From assembly GCF_001653235.2 (NCBI RefSeq), contig NW_019154056.1, positions 173,232-237,231 on the forward strand: a stretch of 64,000 nt of DNA, read 5' to 3'. The notes beneath the pieces were generated by a model. It was not told the DNA's origin, did not search any database, and worked only from the letters and a program-made list of their open reading frames with translations. Position numbers and translations under genes: made by a program. The DNA is from Pochonia chlamydosporia 170 (taxonomy: Eukaryota; Ascomycota; Sordariomycetes; Hypocreales; Clavicipitaceae). Numbering within the stretch: position 1 is the stretch's first letter; each line of letters opens with the position of its first letter. Positions 40,101 to 47,857 of the stretch are shown one piece after another.

Positions 40101-40603
40101 AATTGCATGCTTATGTCGATGCAGACTGGGCAGGGTGCCCAGATACGCGAAGATCTACAACAGGCTATGTGATTAAACTAGCCGGAAGTCCTGTGTCGTG
40201 GTCATCTCGAAGACAAAGGACCGTAGCCATGTCAACCTGCGAAGCTGAATATGTAGCTGGCTATAAGGCCACTCAGGAAATCATCTGGATTCAAAACATG
40301 ATCAACGATCTTCGCATCGAAGCCCTGGAAGTGACGTCAACTCCACTTTTGATTGACAATAATGCTGCGCTCAAGTTGACCCGCAACCCTGAGTTGCATG
40401 ATCGCACAAAACACATCGAATTAAAATACCATTTTCTGCGAGAAATGACGCTCAGTGGGAGAATTAATGCTCAAAGGGTTAGCACCAAGGACAATCAGGC
40501 AGATCTCCTCACGAAGCCGCTCCCCAGGGACGCTCATGAAAATCTAACAAGGGGACTCGGGATGGACAAGAGCTTTTGTACTGAACTCGTCACCTGCGGT
40601 TAG
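34193..40603 (+). CDS. Copia-2 gag-pol polyprotein with Zn2Cys6 array
   Basis: 2,136 aa from ATG 34193. Order seen: Gag-like region; zinc knuckle beginning C268 (CEGCNKWGNHSEAEC); protease D415 (VDSGAN); HRRMGH and CPIC integrase zinc site; integrase core D661 (ADAWGP), D724 (LDNEF), E759 (VAERGFR); linker; Cys-rich array at about 1084-1393; RT with YVDDIN at about 1807-1812 (catalytic D1809, D1810); RNase H (YVDADWAG, CEAEYVAG, KHIELKYH). The array has seven six-Cys units plus a possible eighth at 38479-38602; units 2-5 share the spacing CX2CX6CX8CX2CX6C and an ERC.SF-like boundary, as if produced by tandem duplication. All catalytic residues are in place, so the protein may be active. Function of the array unknown. 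Confidence 0.93.
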   Translation: MASIKLTNESVEAHVEILQGQENYLAWKRDLKFIAEANNVWKILTGEEDIQDKPTRPTLSGFSSQAKSAKKSIVKDVDPSGSSAEAQTSDISLTIQFYKLDLDEYEKQQKRFRYARGILSTTINTALRGCIKDEENPHLAMEKLKGLCKMNDARALDMTLGKIEQLKFKGSVSDLINTLKTFQQDIFDLDGTFSDDQIMSKVVRSLPNRFNRFLDSWNLLAGTAALPRDLVTLHGHLLGVEAQMVSEKEGKEYETRTKGRERKERQLCEGCNKWGNHSEAECWIAHPELRENKNNKAREFPRQFKAEINTVKSTRSKDNSKYHPQQDARRPGKIVATVALQRDQWETTCAKIGPSERTTNVEKPSTEGIEFALERKNPESPLSLGAPQLLNVLSPRTMMLLKDEALEPSHKWIVDSGANVCIANDKSWFSEFQKIAYTVGTAGDGGLRIAGAGTVPLHLITDGNETVELELHNVAYAQDARCNILSLSWIAEKAKLRGIWGIKGISIMTADGFEIGHASLIDGLYHLQVKPPIAEAPKRSHLSEEEPIALQVAEDTEAARNGSTLAPDQCLPPGVQPPFVVSLLDYNNPVWKWHRRMGHLSIQSMRDLLKVSNGIDLTDKQLQGELGVMCPICATTKAVNRVPRDPATRRAANPGEMMHADAWGPYPVSAWDSTIYILAMTDDATRFTWSARYITKDKIPEVFRHLHRTIEKRNNITIRAYRLDNEFPLYGELRDWFQRHAISLENSVPYTHHMNGVAERGFRTDRERASAILQEATNSVSATISKILGTRSEETMRNVSLSETLWVEAFAHAIWIKNRSPSRALEGKMTPWQALYKVEPNLAIERIFGSRVYVTYPPEHRQKTLLQPRGWLGYFVGFETEAVLRIWHPDKKRVVRVTAPRVDDGQGQEDVHEGATLSDRNPVGHVSLDDSVSDNVLRPDDLDIISQPQESSSEDLENCSQTMSERSPYFTRLSAKVSPYFAQNSQDAAHRSGDTSVAAHPPRSENLSDDQETQSNASLGSESDNSQEEVAGINYDTWDGDHAFHAWQAEPQVHMLAITHPSDSHTQDNGDRNDTRSPKAIVTCIGCQTTHSKCAKSAPLDGSCIECEKKGIACVSSTRSPAFKGPKGRQSHRMKQKACEKCETCQKNGLFCRRSNPASRCDHCSKRKKFCSFVPEDRRKSQPAQEKCENCRRKYMICRRSHPESKCDRCQREKRLCSFTTPVARIKKEQPSQEKCERCQRRYLLCTKLQPNSKCKRCLSEKRVCSFAPEDKRPSQPLEDRCEPCRKGSYLCKRTDLTSKCDSCIKRQRICSFAPVTQRQKEKCYSCVTRHVDKCVGATTTTKCESCQQNNWKCSLVKPIRNLPGCIACQAAGPRKCVGIPCHFCHKNGVASCTFRTNDNVVIYHPIQENLSPNSRWHAIQGLGLRDECCKFCIELADRDVVFYSDHGFPCNMCVTRENDANKNRKSISCTAWNEDGGYKKYFFRGAHRVSTRPRRPQSPPPMTEAGTTVGENEDNWQMFDDLLIDEDLTSEDDEVCIDPMLLEPQANLVETQGVKRFSYPPHDGQERCHSMTSKSLSLTYPREVIDKGGNAGKDTSVAGICMLSTAIKMHGPEPNNRKSALASAEREQWEQAMQEEYNSLMENQTWRVVKRPADRKVLTGRWVFKRKLGSNGEVARHKARFVVRGFSQIYGLDFDETYASVVKSASYRILFALQARYGWKCHQMDIKTAFLNGNLEHEIFVEPPEGYPEAKNQVLKLCKSLYGLKQAPRQWYFKLRAFLEESGWRVSNFDPSVFIQDDENLIMEVYVDDINIFGMNENRIIAMKHQLAARFNMTDLGLCAYYLGMHVRQETNGDLHLHQGSYIQQILERYGLQGIHPRRTPMRTNLKMTKNDGHPQSLDFQRRYQSKVGALNYAMVVTRPDIAEAVGVVSRFCANPTEEHMKAVDDIYAYLKHTPNLGLHFKRDCPDRELHAYVDADWAGCPDTRRSTTGYVIKLAGSPVSWSSRRQRTVAMSTCEAEYVAGYKATQEIIWIQNMINDLRIEALEVTSTPLLIDNNAALKLTRNPELHDRTKHIELKYHFLREMTLSGRINAQRVSTKDNQADLLTKPLPRDAHENLTRGLGMDKSFCTELVTCG
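37442..38371 (+). other. Tandem Zn2Cys6-type cysteine array in Copia-2 Pol
   Basis: Seven units. Unit 1 is CX2CX6CX9CX2CX6C; units 2-5 are CX2CX6CX8CX2CX6C; unit 6 is CX2CX7CX8CX2CX6C; unit 7 is CX2CX7CX4CX2CX6C. Units 2-5 each repeat about every 39-42 residues and are separated by Pro/Gln/Glu-rich linkers ending in EKCE or similar. The regular period points to internal duplication, whereas Copia-1 units are more divergent. Confidence 0.87.
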
Positions 40604-40609
40604 TGGGAG
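40603..40609 (+). promoter_or_regulatory. Copia-2 polypurine tract
   Basis: GTGGGAG abuts the 3' LTR, beginning at the stop codon of gag-pol. Confidence 0.65.
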
Positions 40610-40856
40610 AGTTGTTCTTGAACGGCAGGTGGCGTCAGCAGCTCTGATACAGCACTTGCAGCTACCAAACAGAGGCTGAAGCTACCAAAAGCAATAATCA
40701 AGGGATCAAACATCACAATGTATCAGTAGTGTTATAACGCAACAAAAGCAAGCTGCAGGCAGCTTGCTTGTACCTATAAAGAGGTCTATCTGATCTCTCT
40801 AGATACCAAAAAAAAAATTATAGAAGAAGTACACTTAAAGAATCACAATTTCAACT
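40610..40856 (+). repeat. Copia-2 3' LTR
   Basis: 247 bp, no difference found from 33864-34110. Followed by ATTTC at 40857-40861. Confidence 0.95.
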
Positions 40857-43800
40857 ATTTCCAAAGATGTTGCTATGGCCTGGGCACCATTTGACAGATA
40901 CCTGTATGGATGCTTGTCTCCTACCCTCTGAAAGGTTCTAAAGCAGGCCTGTGAGGAGTTTGGTGCTGTCGTTCCTATACAGTCAATAACGGAGGTATTA
41001 TCCATACAGACTGTAATTGGTTCGTTAGCAAGATTAGCGAGTAAAGCGCGTTGAAGTCCTTCTAATGCGCCGTGGATCTCTGCGTCAAAGACTTCTCTGC
41101 GGCCTAGTTGGCCAGAGCCCCAATCAACAAGGCGTCCCTTGTGGAACACTGCAAATCCGTACCCTGCGGTGTCTCTTTCTGTCTTGGAGCCATCGCTAAA
41201 GACAATGAATCCCGCGGGCTTATCCTGAAGCCAGTGTTGGAATTGCAGCACGGCGGTTTCTTTTGGTGGTCTGTTTCCTGCAGCTTCAGTCGGGATGCTA
41301 TCATCAAAGCGGCGTGGGATAAGCCTTGGTCGTTCAACTTCCTTTGCACATGCCGCTGTTCGGAGGAGTCGGCTATGCCTCTGCAGAGTTCGGCCCATGT
41401 ATTGCTGGGTGGTTGCTCTGGTCAACTTCATGCTGTGCTTGTCTTAGCCGTCTGGATACTGGGTGTGCTGCGTCTAGCATGGCGTAGCGAAGCGCCGTGC
41501 GCGCTTGATGCTGCTTTAGTATGATTTCTGCCGGCGGAATTGCTGCCTCTTTCCAAAGAATAACTCGTGGGGTGGTCTTCCAAACAGGTAGGACTGCGTG
41601 GCAGGCCTTATTCAGGATTACTTGGATTTTCGAGAGTTGAGTTTTGGTGATCGTCCTTGCTTTCCTGTGGGTTGACTCAGAAGGGAAGCCAGGGAACCAT
41701 GTGTCCAGCCCGTAAAAGAGTGTGGGTAGGGCAACTGCATATACTGCTCTCCTGGCCGCTACTGCTGACGTTCCGCGTACTGTATTGTTAACGAACCGTA
41801 GCTGTGAGACAACCTTACTTGCCTTAAGCGACCATTTATCGATGTGCGTGCTAAAGGTGAGCCTGCGGTCAAGCCAGACTCCCAGCCAACGCATTGCCTT
41901 TTGTGCCTTAACCTCCTGGCCTTGGTGACAGACTGTTGGGGAGCTTCTATCCCTTTTTCTGGAGAAGTGCATAACCTCTGTCTTGTCTGGGTCGAAGGAA
42001 AAAGCCTCCTGTTGCCCCCATGCTTCCATTGCAGCAATTGCCGCGTTTGCTTTTGCAGTGGTCTCCTCCAGGCTGTCTCCTGTGAAGAGCATTGCTGTAT
42101 CGTCTGCGTAGCCATACCTCTCTGTTGCTCCTAGAAGGGAGTAGATAGGGGTGGTGGCTAGGAGATAGAGAATGGGTGATATCGGCGAGCCTTGAGGGAG
42201 GCCGCATGGCAGCTCTGCGGGTTCTGTTTTAGCATCCTGGAATCTGACAAGAGCTTTGGGAGACAAAGTGGTAGATCCACCAAACCAGGAAATCCGGCCA
42301 TCCTTGTTGTCGGAGTCGTAGGACTAGCCTATTGGGGAGAATAGCATCAAACGCTCCTTTAACATCCATTGTAACAAGTGTGGCGATCTTGCCGTTACCT
42401 AGGGCACGTTCAACATCGTAGATAAGTGCGGTAACTATGTCTGTGGCGCTTCGTTTTGGGAGTGCTCCAGCCTGGTTCGGATGGAGGACTTTGTACTTGA
42501 CAGCTAGGTAGGCGAGACGCCGACCGATTACTCGTTCTAGGCCTTTAGACAGGCAGGAAAGAAGGGAGATGGGGCGCCACGCGGAGACATCACTGAGGTC
42601 TCTCTTATTGAGTTTCGGAATCATTGCCACCTCTGCTGTTTTAAAGGCAGTTGGGTGGTATCCTAGGGTGAGGCAAGCGTTATAGAGGAGTGTGGTGACA
42701 TGCGAAATACTTGGCCAGATTGCTTGGAGCATTTTCGTTGTAATACCGTCCATTCCAGGAGTGGTGTTTCCCGTTTTCAGTAGTGCATCCTGGGCTTCGC
42801 TGGTTGAGATGTGTGCCGAGAAAGGGATTTGTTGGGTTGGTGAAACTGTGGGGGTCCATGGATCTGGGATATCATCTGATACGTCCCGTCTTTCGAGCTT
42901 CTCCTTGCGCAGGACATTAGCACGTTCTAAGTTTGTTGTGTAGACTTTGCTTCCGTGTTGGATTGGCGGAGGTTGTAGCTGTTGCCTTGGCTTTATCCAG
43001 CGAGTAATCTGGAATACGTCAGCTGGGTCTGTGATATCTGCAACAATAGTGCGCCAGAAGTTTCGCTTTGCACGGCGGACAATGCGTTTAAAGTAGATTC
43101 TAGCGCGTTGGACTTCTTCCCCATGACGGGTTTCTGTAGTGTATCGAGCAGCGCGAAGGTTCTCATGTGCTTTGTTACACTCTTTGCTCCACCAAGGATT
43201 CTGTCGGGCTCTTTTTCCTTTACTCAATCGGCCGCAAGCTTTTGCCGCGTCTTGCAGGGTTTGTAGAAGTTGTCTAGCAGTATCATCAATATCTTGTCTG
43301 GTGCGGATGAACGTTGGTAGTGACAGGGCTGCGCCGGCCACATGTTTCGTAAAAGCCTTAATTTCCTCTGGTAGAGTGACGTGGACTTTCCCCGAGGTCC
43401 TAGGGCTGCTCTCGTTGTCTGGAATCTCTGTACCGATCGTGTAATGCAGCGATCCAGTGGTGAGGTGTTCTTCCACGGTTGTAGTAGCTGTAGAGATGTT
43501 AGAGAAGACCAGGTCAATTGTGCTAGATCTTTTGTTTAGCCTTGGCATTGTGGTTGAGGTTTCAGGGTCATTAAGGAGGACTAGGTCGTGTTCTTGAGTC
43601 CAGTTAAAGATCCTTGTGCCATCCTGTGATGCCCCCCGATCTGCTTGCCACAATGGATGGAATGCGTTCATGTCTCCTGCGACAATGCATCGGTTTGGCG
43701 GGGTCCATGACTCAATAACATCCAGTGAGGTTTCCTCCTCTGGCCTGTTGTAGATGTTAAGGATCACGGTTCCATTCACTTTAACCCAGAGAAGGTCTCG

Positions 43801-44115
43801 GTGACGTGCTGGGAGAAGTTGTTCAGCTTGGATATTCCTAGCTATCCGTACGTAGGTTAGTACTCGTGGTCGTGTTATATTATTAGTCCAACTGTCGACG
43901 GGGCTGAAACAGAGGAAGCCAGGATGGTGCTGTGTTCTGCAGAGGCCTTTTTGTGCGTTGTAAGATGTGTTTGGTTCCTGTATGAGTACTATATTGTAGC
44001 CCTCCTGAGATGCAAGTTGGAGGGCCGCGCAGTGAGCTCCCTCGCCTTTGTCCACGTTTGCTTGGAATATTTTCAGCGTAGTCTTTGGGGGGTTTCTATT
44101 TCGCGCGGTTCTCAT
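40857..44115 (-). pseudogene. LINE-2 ORF2: endonuclease, RT and most of RNase H (frameshifted)
   Basis: Starts at ATG 44115, overlapping the ORF1 stop as ATGA. Segment 44115-42229 (628 codons) has endonuclease (LKIFQANVDKGEG, IVLIQEPN, IVAGDMNAFHPLW) and the first RT motifs (TPGMDGITT, AWRPISLLS, VTMDVKGAFDA). Near 42260 the signal moves to the frame of 42266-41373 ([10 protein letters not shown], catalytic YGYADDTAMLF). Near 41400 it moves again to 41431-40835, which holds RNase H (FIVFSDGSKTERDT, FDAEIHGALEGL, VCMDNTSVIDCI). A further one-base shift near 40890 separates this from VKWCPGHSNIFGN. So at least three frameshifts. The domain ends at the Copia-2 target site and continues at 33863. 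Confidence 0.87.
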
Positions 44116-46298
44116 TTACGTCCGCGTGTGGTGATGCGTCGTATTTTGCTTGGTGACTGGTCTCGCCTTCTGGCAGCTAGTGGAGGGCTGCTAGGCGGCG
44201 AGTGCGTGGCTGAAGTCCGCCTAGGTGTACGTACTTCAATGATTTCTCGGGAGGTGGTTTCGCTAGGTGGTTCCCGGGCAGTGGCTTCGCTTGGTGGCTC
44301 TATGTTGTCAGTTCGGGGTTGAGGTCGAAACTGCTTTTTAATGGTGAAGTACTGGTCCCTGGTTGTGCTGGGACTGGCCGTGGAATTTTGCTTGGTGACT
44401 GTGTGTGATGTACCCTTCTGGGTGATATAGAAATGGTGCTTGGGATAGGAGTGTTGGTCCTGTCTTGTGTTGGTTCCTATTGGGTACGACTGTGCTGGTG
44501 GAGGTAGTGCTTCCTGAATCTCTTGTTCCTCTGCTTCCTCTTCCTCTTCCTCTCCTTCTTCTTCTTCCTCTTCCTCTGCTTCCTCCTCCCCTGCTACTTC
44601 TTCTTCGGTTTCTTCATCGTCCTTTTCGTTTTCCCTCACTCCCGGGGTACCTACTTCTCTCTCTTCGTGATCAACAATATTTACTGAGTGTGTTTCTGGG
44701 GCCTGGGTTGTCTGAATTGGCTCTGTGCCGCTCATCTCGGCATCCTGTAGGGGGCGGGCATCTTTATCACCCTCCTCAGCAAGGGGGGGTTGGTCACTGT
44801 CAGTTTGCTGTGTATTGTTCTTTCGTTTGAAGTCTTCTTGTCCTAGTTGCCTGGCGTAGATAAGCTGAGTCTTTGAGAGTTTCTGGAAATTGCCGCGAAG
44901 TTTCTGTGGGCGGGCGTAGCAGTTCTCGTAGTTGGCTTCATGTGCGCCATAGCAGTTCGCGCATTTTGTCGTATTGTCGCACCTGTCAGCGCTGTGCGCA
45001 TTATCCTTGATGCCACAGCGAACACAGACTTTTGTAGCGATGCAGCGAGTTGGCGGGTGAAAGTTCCAACAGTGGGTGCACTGAGACAGTTTCTTTGGTT
45101 TGGTGAGTTTAAAGGAGTAGCTTCCCTGTCCGAGTAGCCGGAAGTTGCTGTTCAGCGGCTTAAGGAATGAGATGACCAGTGTTGCTTTGGTCGGATCCTC
45201 ATTATTGGGCTTTTGCGAGACATGCCATCGTTCTGGCTTTTGCCCTGTTTGGGCTTTAATCTCTTCTTCAATCGTTGTCTCGAAGTCCAGAAGGGTGCCG
45301 TCCCAAGAGTGGATAGTCTTAGGGAAGTTCTTGATCAGGTAGGTGTGCCATGGGATTTGTTTCTCTGCAATATCTAAGTCGATACATGGGCCCCATTCGT
45401 TCTGCTTCTCCAGAATGAGCTGCTGAATTTTCTCGTTCCGGGCCACAATTGCCCATCCTGTATTTGTTGGCTTGATGTCTTGGATGTCCTGGGATGCAAT
45501 AGCGAGCTTGTCCTTTAGTGCAAGGCGGATCTGTAAGCCCTTCTCGAAGAAGGAGGAGCCACTCTTCAAGCGGAGAAGGACCCTGCGATCGGTGCGATCC
45601 GCAATAGTTGTGTTTTGGCGGCGGTGGGGTTGCACGTGTACATCCCCTGGTGCCTGGCGTGAGGCATTTTCCGCGATGTTGGCGAAGCTCACCAACTTGT
45701 TGGTTCTGGTGTTTTCTCTGGCGGCTGGTGTTGGTGGCGTAGCATTGCTTGTTCCTGTGAGTGAGCTTGGAGCCGGGGTGTTCTTATTTTCTAGTATGAG
45801 CGGTTCTTCTGCGCGTACAAACTGGTTCCAATGTCGGAGGAGGGTGTTCTGAAACTCATTGGCAATGTGTAGTCCGTAACCTGTGGTGAATTTTCGCGTG
45901 CAGGCTGTTATTGCTTCTGCGTAGGTTCTAAGGACCTTAGCGCGTATGTCGAGTCTCTCCTGCTGCGTATTGATGATTTCTTCCGTCTCAGCTTCCAGAT
46001 CGAAAACTGGGGTTGGCGTTTGTGTGGCGTTGTCCTCTTCTGCAAGGGCTGCAAACCTGTTGGTTGTCCTGTGTTGGCTGCCCTTGTCCAGTCGTCCGTT
46101 GCGGCGATTTCCTCTGTCCTTGTCGTATGCTGTCAGACTGCGGGTTGGGCTGCTGCTGGGTTGAAATGGTTGGAGGGTTACCGGATGGCCTGTTTTCCAA
46201 AGCTGTTGGCGAGCTCTAAGGTTGAAGCTATCCGGGTACTGCTGGTCAAGCTGAGCCCCAGCGCCACGCTCTGGCGTGGCTGGTTGGGAGATAACCAT
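44112..46298 (-). CDS. LINE-2 ORF1 (Gag-like protein with acidic tract)
   Basis: The frame opens at TTG 46337; the first ATG is 46298, giving 728 aa ending in TGA at 44114-44112. Seen: a Gln/Asn-rich N-terminus; a central region typical of Tad-like ORF1; CCHC-type zinc motifs in CTHCWNFHPPTRC, CVRCGIKDNAHSADRC and CANCYGAHEANYENC; then a run of about 40 mostly Glu residues (near 44520-44640); a basic Arg/Ser-rich C-terminus (RRRDQSPSKIRR). Acidic runs are not a standard part of LINE ORF1. The frame is intact although ORF2 is broken. ORF2 begins inside the stop codon (ATGA overlap), suggesting termination-reinitiation. Confidence 0.83.
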   Translation of the reverse strand: MVISQPATPERGAGAQLDQQYPDSFNLRARQQLWKTGHPVTLQPFQPSSSPTRSLTAYDKDRGNRRNGRLDKGSQHRTTNRFAALAEEDNATQTPTPVFDLEAETEEIINTQQERLDIRAKVLRTYAEAITACTRKFTTGYGLHIANEFQNTLLRHWNQFVRAEEPLILENKNTPAPSSLTGTSNATPPTPAARENTRTNKLVSFANIAENASRQAPGDVHVQPHRRQNTTIADRTDRRVLLRLKSGSSFFEKGLQIRLALKDKLAIASQDIQDIKPTNTGWAIVARNEKIQQLILEKQNEWGPCIDLDIAEKQIPWHTYLIKNFPKTIHSWDGTLLDFETTIEEEIKAQTGQKPERWHVSQKPNNEDPTKATLVISFLKPLNSNFRLLGQGSYSFKLTKPKKLSQCTHCWNFHPPTRCIATKVCVRCGIKDNAHSADRCDNTTKCANCYGAHEANYENCYARPQKLRGNFQKLSKTQLIYARQLGQEDFKRKNNTQQTDSDQPPLAEEGDKDARPLQDAEMSGTEPIQTTQAPETHSVNIVDHEEREVGTPGVRENEKDDEETEEEVAGEEEAEEEEEEEGEEEEEEAEEQEIQEALPPPAQSYPIGTNTRQDQHSYPKHHFYITQKGTSHTVTKQNSTASPSTTRDQYFTIKKQFRPQPRTDNIEPPSEATAREPPSETTSREIIEVRTPRRTSATHSPPSSPPLAARRRDQSPSKIRRITTRGRK

Positions 46299-46382
46299 AG
46301 CCACGGCAGCGCAGCAGCGCTCGGGATGTCTTTGCAAGTTTACTTAATGCGAAGATGTTTATTTCTCTACGTCACTGTCTGT

Positions 46383-46405
46383 CTACAAGGTAGGTACCCT
46401 TGTAG
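46383..46405. repeat. 8-bp-arm hairpin
   Basis: CTACAAGG and CCTTGTAG are separated by 7 nt. It lies between the LINE-2 5' end and the hAT terminal fragment. No function assigned. Confidence 0.6.
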
Positions 46406-46663
46406 ATGTAGGAGGAGAGTTGACTAGAGGAGTTGTCCGACGACATGATGGTCGGAGATAGGGTAGATGAGGGAGTATTCGGTCGCATGCAAGGTTCTGA
46501 CAAATTTTTCCTGTGCCAAGATGCCAAGACGCCAAGATGGTTACATGTGGTTATAACCATACTCACGAGGGTATGTGGTTATAACCATATAACCAAAATC
46601 TAAGTATGGTTATGGTTATAACCAAAAACCATGGTTATAACAAGTTATTGTGCCCAGGTATGA
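46406..46663 (-). mobile_element. hAT 5'-terminal fragment, same family as hAT-B
   Basis: From 46506 to 46663 this closely matches 54832-54963, sharing a GCCAAGACGCCAAGATGG stretch, several GGTTATAACC palindromic words and the outer end CATACCTGGGCACAATAAC (minus strand). On the minus strand an ATG at 46445 opens MSSDNSSSQLSS, comparable with the MSSDASSS start of hAT-B at 54753. The fragment is therefore the 5' end of a second hAT of the same family, cut off by LINE-2 on its other side. Confidence 0.65.
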
Positions 46664-47455
46664 AGGGCAGCAGCATAGACAGGTGCTTCCTCAGTCAGGT
46701 TATAGTACTTGTCAAGGACAAACCAGCCCATCTCGATAGCCCGAATCATCCGGGAATCGTAGCAGTCTTCTTGGGAGTAATATGTCTTGTTCCTCTCATA
46801 GTGCGCAAGAAGGGCGTCCATCAGAGGTAGCGACTGCGATATGGACGACTTGTCTCCCGCTGCATACAATGTTGCGGAAGCAAATGGCTGAAGGAATGTA
46901 TGGGCTTTGCTTAGAAAATCCCAATCCTGGGCAGTAAGGCGAATGGTACCGAGAATTGCTTCATGATCCGTCATGAAGGCCTTAATCTCCGATTGTTTTC
47001 TGATAGCTCTATCTATGGCCATATACCACGATGACCACCGAGTTCGATTGTCAATGCCAAGCCGAAGGCCAACATTGTCATCCCAAATATCGGCATGCAA
47101 GGATGAGTTGCGAAGCCAGACGGCTAATTCATGGAGCTTGCGCAAAGTAGGCACGTCCTGGATACTGGAAAACTCATCCCGAACAGAATCTTGACTGTCT
47201 CGGCGACGACCATACCTTTGGCTTGACCGGCTTCCTCTGAACTCATTCGATTGCGTATACTCTGCCCCGCGTCTCTGTTGCTGGGAGTCAAGGACGTCAG
47301 AAAACCGTGCTATTAGCTCCTCTCCGGAGACCTCCGCCGCGGCTCTCAGCGCAGCCAGAAGGGCTTCCCGCGAGGATGCCAGCAGGAAAGCCTGGAGGGA
47401 GAGATTGATGATATGTCCGATACATCGGATGCGACGCTGTTTGGCATTAAATTTA

Positions 47456-47522
47456 GAGCAGTGCTATTCGCACAGATACAAATCTCTATTTGCACAGATA
47501 TGTGTCTCACTTTTGACTCACC
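47456..47522 (+). repeat. MULE terminal inverted repeat (left)
   Basis: 67 bp, perfect inverse of 50532-50598. Confidence 0.92.
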
Positions 47523-47857
47523 TAACCCACCCTGGTCACCATTAGGAATGTTGCGCAGTGCAGGCGGAAAGTTACAAACTGGTGGCATCAACTTGATCAC
47601 GACAGCACGCACAGCGACATACACAGTGACACGTACGACGACACACTGCGAAACACACGGGTTAACCAGATCATTGAAACCCTTAAATCAATTTAATTAT
47701 CATATTTCTATGGAATGCCTGGGTTGTGAAGCATCACGACGACGAAGTGTCCTGTCGGATTCGTGTCCCTGACCCATGAGTGCCGCCCTCCCTCCTCCTC
47801 TCTGTGGCGATATTTCAGTCTTTAAACCTCGGTTTTTACCGTAAGTTATCATAAAAA

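Larger units (their letters stand above)
33864..40856 (+). mobile_element. Copia-2: intact Ty1/copia LTR retrotransposon
   Basis: A 6,993-bp element with 247-bp LTRs showing no differences (including the same run of ten A), the same type of primer-binding site as Copia-1, one 2,136-codon gag-pol frame, a GTGGGAG polypurine tract and the ATTTC duplication. It is related to Copia-1 in domain order and in carrying a Zn2Cys6-type array, but protein and LTR sequences are diverged. It also sits antisense inside a LINE ORF2. Identical LTRs imply recent insertion. Confidence 0.95.
33005..46380 (-). mobile_element. LINE-2: Tad-like non-LTR retrotransposon split by Copia-2
   Basis: Minus strand, 5' to 3': ORF1 46298-44112, ORF2 44115-40862 (endonuclease, RT, most of RNase H), [Copia-2], the end of ORF2 33863-33379, then a 3' UTR of about 375 nt ending near 33005. 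It is a different, diverged family from LINE-1: its RT active site is YADD rather than YIDD and its ORFs overlap. ORF2 carries at least three frameshifts in addition to the Copia-2 insertion, so the copy is dead. No A-rich tail is visible at 33005 and I found no target duplication; both ends are approximate. Confidence 0.85.

Noticed and set aside
46566..46645. GGTTATAACC palindromes as a separate simple-repeat satellite
   Set aside because: The same arrangement occurs upstream of hAT-B, so it is better explained as a hAT terminal region.
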